Source: an uncultured Erythrobacter sp. | GTDB lineage: Bacteria; Pseudomonadota; Alphaproteobacteria; Sphingomonadales; Sphingomonadaceae | NCBI GenBank assembly: GCA_947498065.1 | Contig: CANMIS010000002.1 | Location: forward strand, 310,001 to 374,000 | Length of the DNA stretch: 64,000 nucleotides | Direction: 5' to 3' | Part shown: positions 42,271-52,132 of the stretch, in pieces | How the letters are laid out: every line of letters begins with the position of its first letter | How positions within the stretch are numbered: position 1 is the stretch's first letter | Program-made: the position numbers and the translations under genes | The notes under the pieces: model-generated | The model's input: the letters and a program-made list of their open reading frames with translations, nothing else | Databases searched by the model: none | Told to the model about the DNA's origin: nothing

Positions 42271-42651
42271 TTAGCCGCCTTGGGTCATGCAAAAGACGTT
42301 GAGCTTATTGCCGTCAGGATCGCGGAAATAGCCCGCGTAAAAGCCATCATCGCCGCGCGGCCCCGGTGCGCCTTCGTCACTGCCGCCTTTCGCCATCGCC
42401 ACGTCATAGACAGCCTGGACTTTTTCCGGCGTCTCGACTTGCAATGCCACCATTGTGCCATTGCCAGGGGTGGCTTCTTGCTCGTCAAATGGCTTGGTCG
42501 CGGCCACGCCCGGCGCACCGCCCATCGCGCCCCAGGCGATGAATGTCTCAAATTCCATCATCCGGCCAACGCCAAATTGCTCTGCAATGGCGTCATAAAA
42601 TTCCGCCGCACGCGGCAGATCATTGGTGCCCAGGGTTACATAGCCGATCAT
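42271..42651 (-). CDS. VOC-family (glyoxalase-like) protein
   Basis: This 126-residue protein has two beta-alpha-beta-beta-beta modules (IGYVTLGTNDLPRAAEFYDAI and DGFYAGYFRDPDGNKLNVF). The C-terminal DPDGN is the usual VOC signature. It could be a glyoxalase, dioxygenase or resistance-type protein. GAGGAACA precedes the ATG. The cupin gene follows. Confidence 0.85.
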   Translation of the reverse strand: MIGYVTLGTNDLPRAAEFYDAIAEQFGVGRMMEFETFIAWGAMGGAPGVAATKPFDEQEATPGNGTMVALQVETPEKVQAVYDVAMAKGGSDEGAPGPRGDDGFYAGYFRDPDGNKLNVFCMTQGG

Positions 42652-42771
42652 GATTGTTCCTCCTCAACGCTGCGCGCATCGGCCTAGTGCCAATGCGACT
42701 CGATGATTAGAACATTACAGGAACAAACAGTCACTCGCAAGCACGCCAGATTCGCGTTTGCATACCGCCGG

Positions 42772-44589
42772 TTAGAGCGGCGCGCATTCCCGTTCCAGCC
42801 ATGCGAGGTCTTCGCCATCCAGCTGCGGCGCGAGCAAGGCGCGCACTTGATCGTGATAGCTGTCAACCCATGCGATCTCGCTTTGCGTCAGCAGCGCCTT
42901 GTCGATCAGCTTGCGATCGAGCGGCACAAAGGTCAGCGTTTCAAAGCCGAGATAGGTGCCCTCTGCGCGGTCGATTGCACGTTCCTCGACCAGCACCAGG
43001 TTCTCGATCCGAATGCCAAAGGCATCGGGCTTGTAATAGCCCGGCTCGTTGGAGAGGAACATTCCGGCGTGCAGTTCGTGATTGGTGCCTGCTTGCCCGC
43101 CCAATGGCTTAGCAATGCGCTGAGGCCCCTCATGCACCGCGAGGAAGCTGCCGACGCCGTGGCCGGTGCCATGGGCATAATCGACCCCGGCCTCCCACAG
43201 ATATTGCCGCGCGAGCACGTCCAATTGTCCGCCGCTGGTGCCCTGCGGGAATACCGCCTGCGCAATCTGGATATGCCCTTTCAAAACGCGCGTGTTGCGG
43301 TCGCGCATTTCCTCGCTCGGCTGAGCGCTGCCATCGGCGGTGCCGATCCACACAGTGCGAGTGATATCGGTCGTGCCGTCGGAATATTGTCCGCCAGAAT
43401 CGACCAGATAAATGCTGCCCGGCGGGATGGTGATATTGCTATCCTCATCCACCTTATAATGCGGCAGTGCGGCATGGCCGGCGGCCGCTGAAATCGTGTC
43501 GAAGGAAAGATCGCGCAGACCGCTGTGCTGGCGGCGAAACTCTTCCAGCTTTGCTGCTGCGCTCAGCTCATCAACCTCGCCGCTTGGCGCGGTCACCTCC
43601 AGCCAGCGCAGGAAGCGGGCAACCGCCGCCCCGTCACGCGCCTGAGCATCGCGGTGCCCCTGTTGTTCGACCGGGTTCTTGATCGCTTTGGCAAGGATCG
43701 TCGGGTCGGCTTTCAGCGCCACTTTCGCGCCCGCCTTGCTTAGGGTCTGGGCAATGGCCGCAACCCCGAAATTGGGGTCCACGCTCACGCTCTTGCCGCC
43801 CATTTCGCTGAGCGCCGCGCTAAACTCATCGCGCGCGCGGATCGTTACCGCATTACCTAAGTGCTGCGTCAGTTCTGGGGTGACCTTTTCAGGCGTAATA
43901 AACAGCTCTGCGTGGCCATCTGCATGGGCGACCAGATAGGACAAGGCAACCGGCGTATGGGTCACATCTTGGCCGCGAATATTGAGCAGCCAGGCAATCG
44001 AATCAAGCGCGGACACCACCAGCGCATCATGGCCGTTCTCTTTCAGCCAATCGGCGATCTGCGCGCGCTTTTCCGCTGAGTTTGCGCCCGCATGGGCGTT
44101 ATCATGTGCAATCGCGGGGGCGAGCGAGGGCTCTGGCTGATCCTGCCACACGGCATCAATCGGATTGCCGCTGGTGGCGACGAGTTCCAGCCCGCCGTCT
44201 TTCAGCTGCGCGCCGGTCTGCTTCGCCCAGCCTGCCGTATGCAGCCATGCGTCATAGCCGATTTTTGCGCCCGCTTCTGTATTCTTGGCCAGCCATGCGG
44301 TGAAGCTGTCACCTGGAATGCTGCAATATTCGTAGAGCGCGCCGTCAACCTGGTCGCGGACTTGCACCGTATATCGGCCATCCACAAACATCGCGGCATG
44401 ATCCAAAGTGACGACCGCAAAACCGGCCGATCCGCCAAATCCGGTAAGCCAGGCGAGCCGCTGAGCATACTCGCCGACATATTCGCTCATATGCTCATCG
44501 GAAATGGGCACGACAAAGCCAGTGAGATCGCGGCGCTTCAATTCCTCGCGCAGGGCAGACAGGCGGGCTTCATGGGTTTGCATCAGCAT
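42772..44589 (-). CDS. Aminopeptidase P family metallopeptidase (M24B)
   Basis: This 605-residue cytoplasmic enzyme has two creatinase-like N-terminal domains and a C-terminal pita-bread domain. Metal ligands are the Asp residues in LVDSGGQYSDGTTDITRT, the His in HGTGHGVGSF and the Glu in SNEPGYY and the final ENLVLVEE segment. It removes N-terminal residues ahead of proline. The larger size matches eukaryote-type APP1-like enzymes common in alphaproteobacteria. Confidence 0.93.
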   Translation of the reverse strand: MLMQTHEARLSALREELKRRDLTGFVVPISDEHMSEYVGEYAQRLAWLTGFGGSAGFAVVTLDHAAMFVDGRYTVQVRDQVDGALYEYCSIPGDSFTAWLAKNTEAGAKIGYDAWLHTAGWAKQTGAQLKDGGLELVATSGNPIDAVWQDQPEPSLAPAIAHDNAHAGANSAEKRAQIADWLKENGHDALVVSALDSIAWLLNIRGQDVTHTPVALSYLVAHADGHAELFITPEKVTPELTQHLGNAVTIRARDEFSAALSEMGGKSVSVDPNFGVAAIAQTLSKAGAKVALKADPTILAKAIKNPVEQQGHRDAQARDGAAVARFLRWLEVTAPSGEVDELSAAAKLEEFRRQHSGLRDLSFDTISAAAGHAALPHYKVDEDSNITIPPGSIYLVDSGGQYSDGTTDITRTVWIGTADGSAQPSEEMRDRNTRVLKGHIQIAQAVFPQGTSGGQLDVLARQYLWEAGVDYAHGTGHGVGSFLAVHEGPQRIAKPLGGQAGTNHELHAGMFLSNEPGYYKPDAFGIRIENLVLVEERAIDRAEGTYLGFETLTFVPLDRKLIDKALLTQSEIAWVDSYHDQVRALLAPQLDGEDLAWLERECAPL

Positions 44590-44712
44590 TTGGTCGTTTC
44601 CTAACAGGGCATGCGCTTGCGACGCGCAATCGATCGGCTATGACAATAGCATAGTGTGCAGCGCGCGGTGTTTAAAGCGCTGCGATAATTTGGCAAAGGA
44701 TCGGCTCAATCC

Positions 44713-46971
44713 ATGGCAAGCATGCGTATGCCCTCGCTTTCGAGCGTGTCAGCCTGCGGGCTCACGCTGGCAATCGCGCTGGCCGCTCTGCCGATCCAAT
44801 CCGTCCAGGCAACCACCCAAGAGGACCAATCCAACGTGACCAGTGAAACGGGCCAGTCGGCCCCAACCTCTCCGCCGATTGCGGAAAAGCGCGAACACAC
44901 ATTCACCCATCACGGGATCACGGTTTCTGATCCCTATCACTGGCTCAAAGACCAATCCTATCCGGTGATCGATGATGAGGATGTGCTGGATTATGTGAAG
45001 GCTGAGAACGCCTGGTTTGAGGCAAATATGGGCTCGCGGGCGGGCCTGACCGAGGCGCTCTTCACCGAAATGCGCGCGCGCATCAAGGAAGACGACAGCA
45101 CGGTTCCGCAAAAGGACGGCGACTACCTCTATTGGTCAGAGTTTGAAGAGGGCGCGCAGTACCGCAAGCATTACCGTAAAGCTGTGGCAGATGGGGACGC
45201 GGCTGAGGCGCAGCTGATCCTGGACGAAAACGTGCTGGCTGAGGGGCTTGAATATTTCCGCCTTGGCGCAGCCTCGATCAGCCAGAATGGCCGTTTCCTC
45301 GCTTATTCGACCGACACCAGCGGAGCAGAGCGCTATACCGGGCGGATCAAGGATTTGCAGACCGGAGAGCTGCTAACCGATGAAATTCCGAACCTGCGCA
45401 GCGGCCTGACCTGGGTCGCGAATGACACAGCGCTGGTTTACGGCCCTTCGAGTGAAGAATGGCGCACGCTCGAAGCAAAATTGCACGTCATTGGCACGCC
45501 ATCGGAAGAGGACGTTGTCCTCTATAAGGAAGCCGATGAGAGCTTCTCAGTCGGCACCGGTCTGACCGCACAGGAAGATTGGCTGGTGATCGCCAGCGGC
45601 GACAATGAGACCAGCGAAGTGCGCCTGGTGCGCGCGGACGATCCGACCGGCAAGCAGATCCTTGTGAAGGCGCGGCAAAAGGGCGTCGAATATTCGGTCG
45701 ACGTGCGCGATGGCGAGTTATTCATCTGGACCAATGATGAGCACATCAATTTCCGCCTGGCTAAGGCCAGCATTGATGCGCCGGGCAATTGGGAAACAGT
45801 GATCGCGGGCTCGAACGAGTTTTACCTCACTGATTTTGAGCTGTTTAAGGACTTCTTCGTGACCGAGGGGCGTTTTAACGGCCTCGATCAGATTCAGTTG
45901 CGGCAATATGATGCGCCGACGGTGGTCAAACCAATCGCCTTTCCCGAGGCGAGCTATAACGCAGGGCTGTCCAACAACCCTGAGTATGATGTGTCGAAAC
46001 TGCGCCTGTCATACGAGAGCATGGTCACGCCGGATTCGGTTTACGATTATGATGTGGCGAGCACCGATCTAACTTTGCTGAAGCAGCAGGAAATCCCCAG
46101 CGGTTATGACGCCAGCCTTTACGCAACAGAGCGGCTGGAGGTTGAGGCCCGCGACGGCACGATGGTGCCGGTCAGCATCGTCTATCGCAAGGACCGCAAG
46201 GATTTGCTTGCCGCGCAAGGAATGGACGGGCCCGGCCCGCTCCACCTCTATGCCTACGGCGCCTATGGCTACGCCGTGCCGCCGGGCTTTTCGACCACGC
46301 GCCTCAGCCTGGTTGATCGCGGCTTTGCCTATGCCATCGCCCATATTAGAGGCGGCGATGATCTGGGACGGCGCTGGTATCTTCAGGGCAAGCTCAATGA
46401 GCGCACCAACACCTTCAACGATTTCGTCGATGTCGGCCGCGGGCTGATTGCAAAAGGTTATACCGCAGAGGGCAAAGTAACGGCCAGCGGCGGCTCGGCA
46501 GGCGGCGAATTGATGGGCGCGATCATCAATCAAGATCCGGCGCAATATGGCGCCATCGTCAGCCACGTCCCGTTCGTCGATGTGCTGAACACAATGCTGG
46601 ATGAGAGCCTGCCGCTGACGCCCGGCGAATGGCAGGAATGGGGCAATCCGATCGAGAGCAAGCAGGCCTTTGCCTATATTCTCTCCTACTCACCCTATGA
46701 TCAGGTGAGCGCGCAGGACTACCCGCCGATGCTGGTGACGGCCGGCCTCAACGATCCGCGCGTCACCTATTGGGAGCCAGCTAAATGGGTCGCCAAGCTG
46801 CGCGACACCAAGACCGATGACAACATCCTGCTGATGAAGACCAATATGGGCGCCGGGCACGGCGGCCAATCGGGCCGTTGGAATTCCTTGCGCGAAATGG
46901 CGGAGGAGTTCGCTTTCATCCTGTGGCAGATGGGGATGACGGACGAGGCAACGGAAAAGGCGGGCAATTGA
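44713..46971 (+). CDS. Prolyl oligopeptidase family (oligopeptidase B-like) serine peptidase, exported
   Basis: This 752-residue S9A peptidase has a signal peptide (about 1-35), an N-terminal beta-propeller and a C-terminal alpha/beta hydrolase. The catalytic Ser is in GGSAGGELMG, the Asp in GLNDPRV and the His in GAGHGGQ. The signal peptide suggests a periplasmic peptide-cleaving role. The stop overlaps a TTG start of the thioesterase gene (TTGA), so the three downstream genes are coupled. Confidence 0.92.
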   Translation: MASMRMPSLSSVSACGLTLAIALAALPIQSVQATTQEDQSNVTSETGQSAPTSPPIAEKREHTFTHHGITVSDPYHWLKDQSYPVIDDEDVLDYVKAENAWFEANMGSRAGLTEALFTEMRARIKEDDSTVPQKDGDYLYWSEFEEGAQYRKHYRKAVADGDAAEAQLILDENVLAEGLEYFRLGAASISQNGRFLAYSTDTSGAERYTGRIKDLQTGELLTDEIPNLRSGLTWVANDTALVYGPSSEEWRTLEAKLHVIGTPSEEDVVLYKEADESFSVGTGLTAQEDWLVIASGDNETSEVRLVRADDPTGKQILVKARQKGVEYSVDVRDGELFIWTNDEHINFRLAKASIDAPGNWETVIAGSNEFYLTDFELFKDFFVTEGRFNGLDQIQLRQYDAPTVVKPIAFPEASYNAGLSNNPEYDVSKLRLSYESMVTPDSVYDYDVASTDLTLLKQQEIPSGYDASLYATERLEVEARDGTMVPVSIVYRKDRKDLLAAQGMDGPGPLHLYAYGAYGYAVPPGFSTTRLSLVDRGFAYAIAHIRGGDDLGRRWYLQGKLNERTNTFNDFVDVGRGLIAKGYTAEGKVTASGGSAGGELMGAIINQDPAQYGAIVSHVPFVDVLNTMLDESLPLTPGEWQEWGNPIESKQAFAYILSYSPYDQVSAQDYPPMLVTAGLNDPRVTYWEPAKWVAKLRDTKTDDNILLMKTNMGAGHGGQSGRWNSLREMAEEFAFILWQMGMTDEATEKAGN

Positions 46972-47387
46972 GCGAGCAACCGCGCGGAAAATTTGCCCGC
47001 ACCTTCACCGCTGAGCCGCAGCATATTGACGAACTGGGCCATGTGAACAATTCGGTCTGGGTCCAGTGGATCCAAGACCTTGCGACCGCCCACTGGGAGG
47101 CCGCGGCTGATCCTGCGCATGTCGAGGCGTTTTTCTGGGTCGTGATCCGGCACGAAATTGACTACCGCGGCAATATTGCCAGCGGCGAGACGTGCGAGGG
47201 CACTACTTGGATCCCTGATCCGCCCAAGGGCGCGAAGTCAGATCGCCTTGTCGAGTTTCGCGATGCCAGCGGCAAAGTGATCGTCGCGGCCCGCACCACA
47301 TGGGCCATGCTGGAGCGCGCGAACCAGCGCCTTGCCCGCGTGCGCCCCGAAGTCATCGCTCCATTTCAAATCAGTGAGAATTCATGA
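46968..47387 (+). CDS. Acyl-CoA thioesterase (4HBT hot-dog)
   Basis: This 139-residue 4HBT hot-dog protein has FTAEPQHIDELGHVNNSVWVQW, with the Asp of the HVNN-type catalytic region, and a YRG-type strand. The TTG at 46968 overlaps the peptidase TGA. An upstream ATG at 46878 would read 30 codons through the end of the peptidase gene. It hydrolyses acyl-CoA; the substrate is unknown. The stop overlaps the next gene (ATGA). Confidence 0.85.
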   Translation: MSEQPRGKFARTFTAEPQHIDELGHVNNSVWVQWIQDLATAHWEAAADPAHVEAFFWVVIRHEIDYRGNIASGETCEGTTWIPDPPKGAKSDRLVEFRDASGKVIVAARTTWAMLERANQRLARVRPEVIAPFQISENS

Positions 47388-48646
47388 CCAGCCTACTTTT
47401 TGAACCTTTGACGCTGCCCAATGGCACGGTCTTGCCCAATCGCATTTGCAAGGCGGCGATGGAGGAAAATCTCGCGGTGCAACCCGGCCAATTGCCGGGC
47501 GAGAAGCTGTTCAGCCTGTACCAGCAATGGGCCGATGGCGGCGCGGGCCTGATCCTGTCGGGCAATGTCATGGTTGACCCTTCTGCGCTGACAGGGCCTG
47601 GCGGCGTTGTCCTGCAAAAGGGCACCGATCTTGCCCCGTTCAAGCATTGGGCAAAGCTCGCGAAATCGGGCGGTGGCCAATTTTGGCTACAGATCAGCCA
47701 TCCGGGCCGGCAGCTTTATAAGAGCCTCGGCGAAACCGCCGTCTCGCCATCAGGCGTGGAGCTGAACCTTGGCAAATTTTCTTCGCTGTTTGCGCCGGTC
47801 CGCGCGCTCGAAGCGGACGAGATAAGGGCGATCATCACCCGCTTTGCCGACACAGCAGAACTGGCCGAGGCGGCTGGTATTGACGGGGTTCAGATCCACG
47901 GCGCGCATGGCTATTTGGTCAGCCAGTTCCTGTCTCCACTGACCAATCAGCGAAGCGATGAGTGGGGCGGCAGCCTGGAAAACCGCGCGCGTTTTCTGCT
48001 GGAGATTGTCGATGCGGTCCGCGCCCTAGTGAGCAAAGGCTTTGGCGTTGGTATCAAGCTCAATTCTGCCGATTTCCAGCGCGGCGGGTTCGAATTCGAA
48101 GACGCACGGCAGGTGGTCCAATGGCTGAAAGGGCGCGGCATCGACTTTGTTGAGCTGTCCGGCGGTTCTTATGAAAGCCCAGCGATGCAGGGCAATCCGC
48201 AAGAGGAAGCGCCCAGCAGCTCGACCGAAAAGCGCGAGGCCTATTTCGTCGATTTCGCCCGCGATATCGCCAAGGTCGCCGACATGCCGATCATGGTGAC
48301 GGGCGGGATCACAAAGTTGGACGTGGCGGAGGCGGCGCTGGCGCTGGACGAGAACGGTTTTGGGGTGGAGCTGCTCGGCATTGCGCGGGCGATGGCTGCT
48401 GATCCGGCTTTGCCCAACCACTGGAAAACCAAACAGAACGCTGATGTGACTTTGCCAGAGGCGAATTGGTCGAGCGATACGCTGAAAGCGCTCGCGACAA
48501 TGGCGCTGACCAAGGCGCAATTGGAGAACATGGCGAAGGCCAAGCCACCGGGGGATGGCGGCTGGCCGGTGAAAGCCTTGCTCGCCGATCAATGGCGCGC
48601 GGCGCAGCGGGCCAAGCGCTACCGTGCGTGGAGAGCTGCGAGCTAG
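47384..48646 (+). CDS. Old yellow enzyme-type NADH:flavin oxidoreductase
   Basis: This 420-residue FMN TIM-barrel has LTLPNGTVLPNRICKAAMEEN, the substrate pair HGAHGYLVSQFLSP (His/His type) and SDEWGGSLENRARF. It lacks the extra FAD/NAD domain of 2,4-dienoyl-CoA reductases, so it is a single-domain OYE that reduces activated C=C bonds. Its TAG shares CTAG with the TAG of the converging diguanylate cyclase. Confidence 0.9.
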   Translation: MTSLLFEPLTLPNGTVLPNRICKAAMEENLAVQPGQLPGEKLFSLYQQWADGGAGLILSGNVMVDPSALTGPGGVVLQKGTDLAPFKHWAKLAKSGGGQFWLQISHPGRQLYKSLGETAVSPSGVELNLGKFSSLFAPVRALEADEIRAIITRFADTAELAEAAGIDGVQIHGAHGYLVSQFLSPLTNQRSDEWGGSLENRARFLLEIVDAVRALVSKGFGVGIKLNSADFQRGGFEFEDARQVVQWLKGRGIDFVELSGGSYESPAMQGNPQEEAPSSSTEKREAYFVDFARDIAKVADMPIMVTGGITKLDVAEAALALDENGFGVELLGIARAMAADPALPNHWKTKQNADVTLPEANWSSDTLKALATMALTKAQLENMAKAKPPGDGGWPVKALLADQWRAAQRAKRYRAWRAAS

Positions 48647-50385
48647 GCCGCGCTTTTTCGCGTGCGTCTGTTGGGCGAGCCTGCAAACAGCGTCAGACGC
48701 TCATAATTCATGCGATTGCGCCCCGCTGCCTTTGCTTCATACAGCAGCATATCGGCGCGGGCATACATGTCGTGGAACGTCATCATGGTCGTGTCATGAC
48801 GCGGCAATTCGATAAGGCCCATGCTGGCGGTGACCGGCATGTCCAGACCTTCAACCTCGTGCATGATGCGCACTGGCACGGCCTCGCGGAAAGCCTCGGC
48901 GCGCTGGCGCGTGTTCTTGCCGCGCAGCAGGATCACAAACTCCTCGCCGCCCAGACGCACCGCGATGGAATCGCGGCTTTCACCGCCGCGAATGGCGTCG
49001 GCACAGGCGGTTAGAGCGGCATCGCCGATCTGGTGGCCATATTTGTCGTTGACCTGTTTGAAGCGGTCGAGATCAAGCAAAGCGAAGGTGTCAAAACCCT
49101 GTTCACGCAGATCATCAAAGCGCGTTTCCACCGCGCGGCGGTTGAGCAGTCCGGTCAGCGGATCATGCTCTGACAAATGCGTAAGCTCGCGCGCATCGCG
49201 CAGCGCCCGGTCGCGCTCGCGCCGGATTTGCAGGAAGCGGTCGGCCACACCCAGCGCAGTGCCGATGCCCTCTGACAGAATGCCAATGTAGAAAATCGGC
49301 AGCGCGTCTTGCTGCACGCCAAGCGGGAAGACGTGGGTCACGATTTGAATGAAGGTCGCCAAGAACATTGGCGCCCAGCCGAACAGCTGGAACTTTACCG
49401 AACGGCTGCCGCGGCGCCAGGCGTCGACCAAGGCCATGACCAATACGATGATCGGCACGGCCATGCTGAAGGAATGGAAATTTCCGCCGAGCGGGCGAAG
49501 CACTTCGAAAGAGGCCGCATGGATGATGCTGACTGCGACGGTCCAAACGGCGGCATAGGGAATGATGCGATGCAGCTTGGCGGAGATCTTGCCCGGCTCG
49601 ATAAAGCTGCGGGTAAACATCAGCGCGACCGCCACGCCTAGCCCCATGCTCATGATCAGGCTGACGCGCAGAACCTCGGCGCTCATCGGCATCAGCAGGC
49701 CAAACAGGTTGGCCCGCGTCGCAATCATCACCGCGAACACCACCGAGAGGCCAATGTGCCAGGCGAGGAAGGATTGCCGCAAAACCAGCAAAAACGCCCC
49801 ATCGAGCGCGATTGGGATCAGCAGCACGCCGATCAAGGCGGCCAATGCGAGCAGGGCCGCGACATCGCTGTCGCTAAGGCCCGGCGCTTCATCGAGTAGC
49901 TCGGCCCGGGTGAGCGTCGGCCCGTGCCCATTGCCGGTGAAGGCCGCGAGCACTCGGCGCGGCGGCGCGGTGCTACTGGGTAGGTCGGTGTAAATGTGAG
50001 GAGACCCGATGGCGCTCTCCATGTCGGCCATCGTTTTGGTTTCATAGGTCCAGCGGCCATTGGCGTCTTGCACCGCCAGATCGAGCTGATCGAAATGGCC
50101 GAGACGGGTGTAGAGCACTGTGGGAGCGGTTTCGCCCTCCGCGACGTCGAACCGCAATGTCCAATCGCCGCCAGCGGGCTCATTGGTTAAGGGTTTGCAA
50201 TTCCAGTTCTGCTCCGCGTTCGCCGCGGCGTTAACTTTTGGAGTTTCGCCCGACGCGTCAACTAGGACGCCTGAAACGATGCAGGGCGCACGCGTTTCTG
50301 CCGCTGCGGCAGGTGATATGCCCAGCGCGGCGACCAGCGCGAAAATCAGCGCCAAGAAAAGATCGTTAACCCAAACCCGTGTCAC
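48643..50385 (-). CDS. Diguanylate cyclase with periplasmic sensor and seven-helix membrane domain
   Basis: This 580-residue protein has a signal peptide or first helix, a periplasmic beta-rich domain (about 30-180) and seven membrane helices (about 180-390, a 7TMR-DISM layout). A short coiled coil (RRERDRALRDARELTHLSEHD) and a GGDEF domain with active GGEEF follow. No RxxD inhibitory site is visible before it. It should make cyclic di-GMP in response to an extracytoplasmic ligand. Confidence 0.92.
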   Translation of the reverse strand: MTRVWVNDLFLALIFALVAALGISPAAAAETRAPCIVSGVLVDASGETPKVNAAANAEQNWNCKPLTNEPAGGDWTLRFDVAEGETAPTVLYTRLGHFDQLDLAVQDANGRWTYETKTMADMESAIGSPHIYTDLPSSTAPPRRVLAAFTGNGHGPTLTRAELLDEAPGLSDSDVAALLALAALIGVLLIPIALDGAFLLVLRQSFLAWHIGLSVVFAVMIATRANLFGLLMPMSAEVLRVSLIMSMGLGVAVALMFTRSFIEPGKISAKLHRIIPYAAVWTVAVSIIHAASFEVLRPLGGNFHSFSMAVPIIVLVMALVDAWRRGSRSVKFQLFGWAPMFLATFIQIVTHVFPLGVQQDALPIFYIGILSEGIGTALGVADRFLQIRRERDRALRDARELTHLSEHDPLTGLLNRRAVETRFDDLREQGFDTFALLDLDRFKQVNDKYGHQIGDAALTACADAIRGGESRDSIAVRLGGEEFVILLRGKNTRQRAEAFREAVPVRIMHEVEGLDMPVTASMGLIELPRHDTTMMTFHDMYARADMLLYEAKAAGRNRMNYERLTLFAGSPNRRTRKSAA

Positions 50386-50579
50386 GAGATGTTAACTACG
50401 GTAAAACCCCTTAGAGCAGGTTAAAGCCTTGTAAGAAAATCCGACATTTTTTGAACGCATACAAGTATTGGCAAGTATTGGTTTGGTGGGGCTGCGCTCA
50501 CCTAGCGCGGGGCCCTTTGCACCGGTCAGCCGTGCAGCGCCGCCGCATTATTCGCCCTGTTGAAAAGTTACGGCATGGA

Positions 50580-50610
50580 TTGTCACTAATCCGTCGCATA
50601 CCGGTCATAG
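50580..50610 (+). promoter_or_regulatory. PHO-box-like triple 11-bp repeat before porin gene
   Basis: GTC is repeated at 50582, 50593 and 50604, exactly 11 bases apart, in TTGTCACTAATCCGTCGCAT followed by ACCGGTCATAG. This is the direct-repeat layout of PhoB boxes. It lies about 40 bases before the porin ATG, where PhoB would recruit polymerase. The 258-base gap upstream (50386-50644) holds no gene. Confidence 0.6.
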
Positions 50611-50644
50611 ACGCGTCTCGAATCTGCAAAGGTTAGGGAATCCG

Positions 50645-52018
50645 ATGACACGTAACGTTTCACTTATTGCACTGGCTGGCGCCATGGTGGTCTCCGCCCC
50701 TGCCAGCGCTCAAGACAGCGGCGATTTGCGCGAAGAAATGGCGCAAATGCGCGAGCAAATGGCGGCAATGGCAGCTCGCATTGATCAGCTCGAAGGCGAA
50801 CTGGAAGATGTCGAAGCAGAAGCCGTCGCGGCAAAAGCCGAAGCAGTATCTGCCGGCACAGCAATTGCTGCGGTCCAAGAGACCCAGAAAGAGCAAGACG
50901 CAGCCAGCATTGAGTTTAAAGGCACGCCGCAGATCAAAGCGGATGGCGGCTGGAGCTTTAAGCCGCGCGGACGCCTGCAATATGATGCTGGCTTCATCAA
51001 CGCGCCGAATTCCACCGGAGCTGAAGAAGGCTTTGGCAATGATGTGCGCCGCGCGCGCCTCGGTATTTCTGGCGATATGCCGGGCGGATTTGGCTATAAG
51101 TTCGAAGTCGACGTCGCCAACAGCGACCTCACCGTCACCGACGCGATCATCTCTTACGAAGCTGGCGACGTTGATATTCAGGTCGGCCAGTTCAACAATT
51201 TCCAAGGTCTGGAAGAGCTGACGAGCAGCCTGCACACTTCATTTATTGAGCGTGCGGCCTACACCGATGCGTTCAACTTCATCCGCCGGGTCGGCGTTGG
51301 CGTCACGTACGGCGCGGGCGATGTTCTGGTTCAAGGCGGCGTGTTCACCGATAATATGGACCGCCTCTCCAACCAAAATTGGAGCGCCGATGGCCGCGTG
51401 GTCTACATGCCAAAGCTTGGCGATGCTCAGCTGCACCTTGGCGGCTCGCTGCACTATCGCTCCTATGAAGATGGCAGCACGGTTCGCTATCGCCAGCGTC
51501 CGCTTGTTGGCTTCACCAGCGAACGCTTCATCAACACTGGCAATCTGGGCGCAGAAAGCGAAACCGGCTTTGGCCTAGAAAGCGCCATTATCTCTGGCCG
51601 CTTCCACGCGGCAGTAGAGGGATATTGGCAGAACCTCGAAATGCCGGTTGGCATGGATGATCCAAGTTTCTTCGGCGGCTATGCCGAGGTTGGCTACTTC
51701 CTTACCTCGGGCGATACGCGCGGATATAAGGGCGGCAAGTTTGACCGCACCAAACCGGCCAATCCGGTTGGCGAAGGCGGCATGGGCTCGTTCCAGATTA
51801 ACGCCCGCTATGACCGGCTTGATCTGAATGACGGCGGTATCTTTGGCGGCACGCAGGACGGGTACTTCCTGTCGCTGGTGTGGAAGCCAACCGATTACAC
51901 CATGCTGCTGGCGAATTATGGCCGCCTGCAGTACAATGATGCGGTTCTGCCAACGGCAACGGGCGATACGTCTTACGGGGTCGATTCCTTCGGCGTTCGC
52001 GCCCAGATCGACTTTTAA
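50645..52018 (+). CDS. OprP/OprO-type phosphate-selective porin
   Basis: This 457-residue outer-membrane protein has a signal peptide (ending APASAQ), a periplasmic coiled coil (about residues 27-75, REEMAQMREQMAAMAARIDQLE) and a 16-strand-type barrel. The barrel has the OprP hallmark RRARLGISGDMPGGFGYKFEVD and ends in Phe (AQIDF). It takes up phosphate or pyrophosphate. It pairs with pstS downstream, each behind its own PHO-box-like site. Confidence 0.93.
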   Translation: MTRNVSLIALAGAMVVSAPASAQDSGDLREEMAQMREQMAAMAARIDQLEGELEDVEAEAVAAKAEAVSAGTAIAAVQETQKEQDAASIEFKGTPQIKADGGWSFKPRGRLQYDAGFINAPNSTGAEEGFGNDVRRARLGISGDMPGGFGYKFEVDVANSDLTVTDAIISYEAGDVDIQVGQFNNFQGLEELTSSLHTSFIERAAYTDAFNFIRRVGVGVTYGAGDVLVQGGVFTDNMDRLSNQNWSADGRVVYMPKLGDAQLHLGGSLHYRSYEDGSTVRYRQRPLVGFTSERFINTGNLGAESETGFGLESAIISGRFHAAVEGYWQNLEMPVGMDDPSFFGGYAEVGYFLTSGDTRGYKGGKFDRTKPANPVGEGGMGSFQINARYDRLDLNDGGIFGGTQDGYFLSLVWKPTDYTMLLANYGRLQYNDAVLPTATGDTSYGVDSFGVRAQIDF

Positions 52019-52066
52019 TTTCGCGGCGGCGGCATGGCGCGGCGCGTATCAACGCCCCGCCGGCTG

Positions 52067-52086
52067 CTGTCATAAGCATGTCACAT
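52067..52086 (+). promoter_or_regulatory. PHO box before pstS
   Basis: CTGTCATAAGC-ATGTCACAT is two 11-bp-spaced CTGTCA-like repeats and fits the PhoB consensus almost base for base. The ATG of pstS is 47 bases downstream. Confidence 0.8.
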
Positions 52087-52132
52087 AGGCCGCATAGCGC
52101 GCCCATAAATTCTTCTATCAAGGACCATCCTG

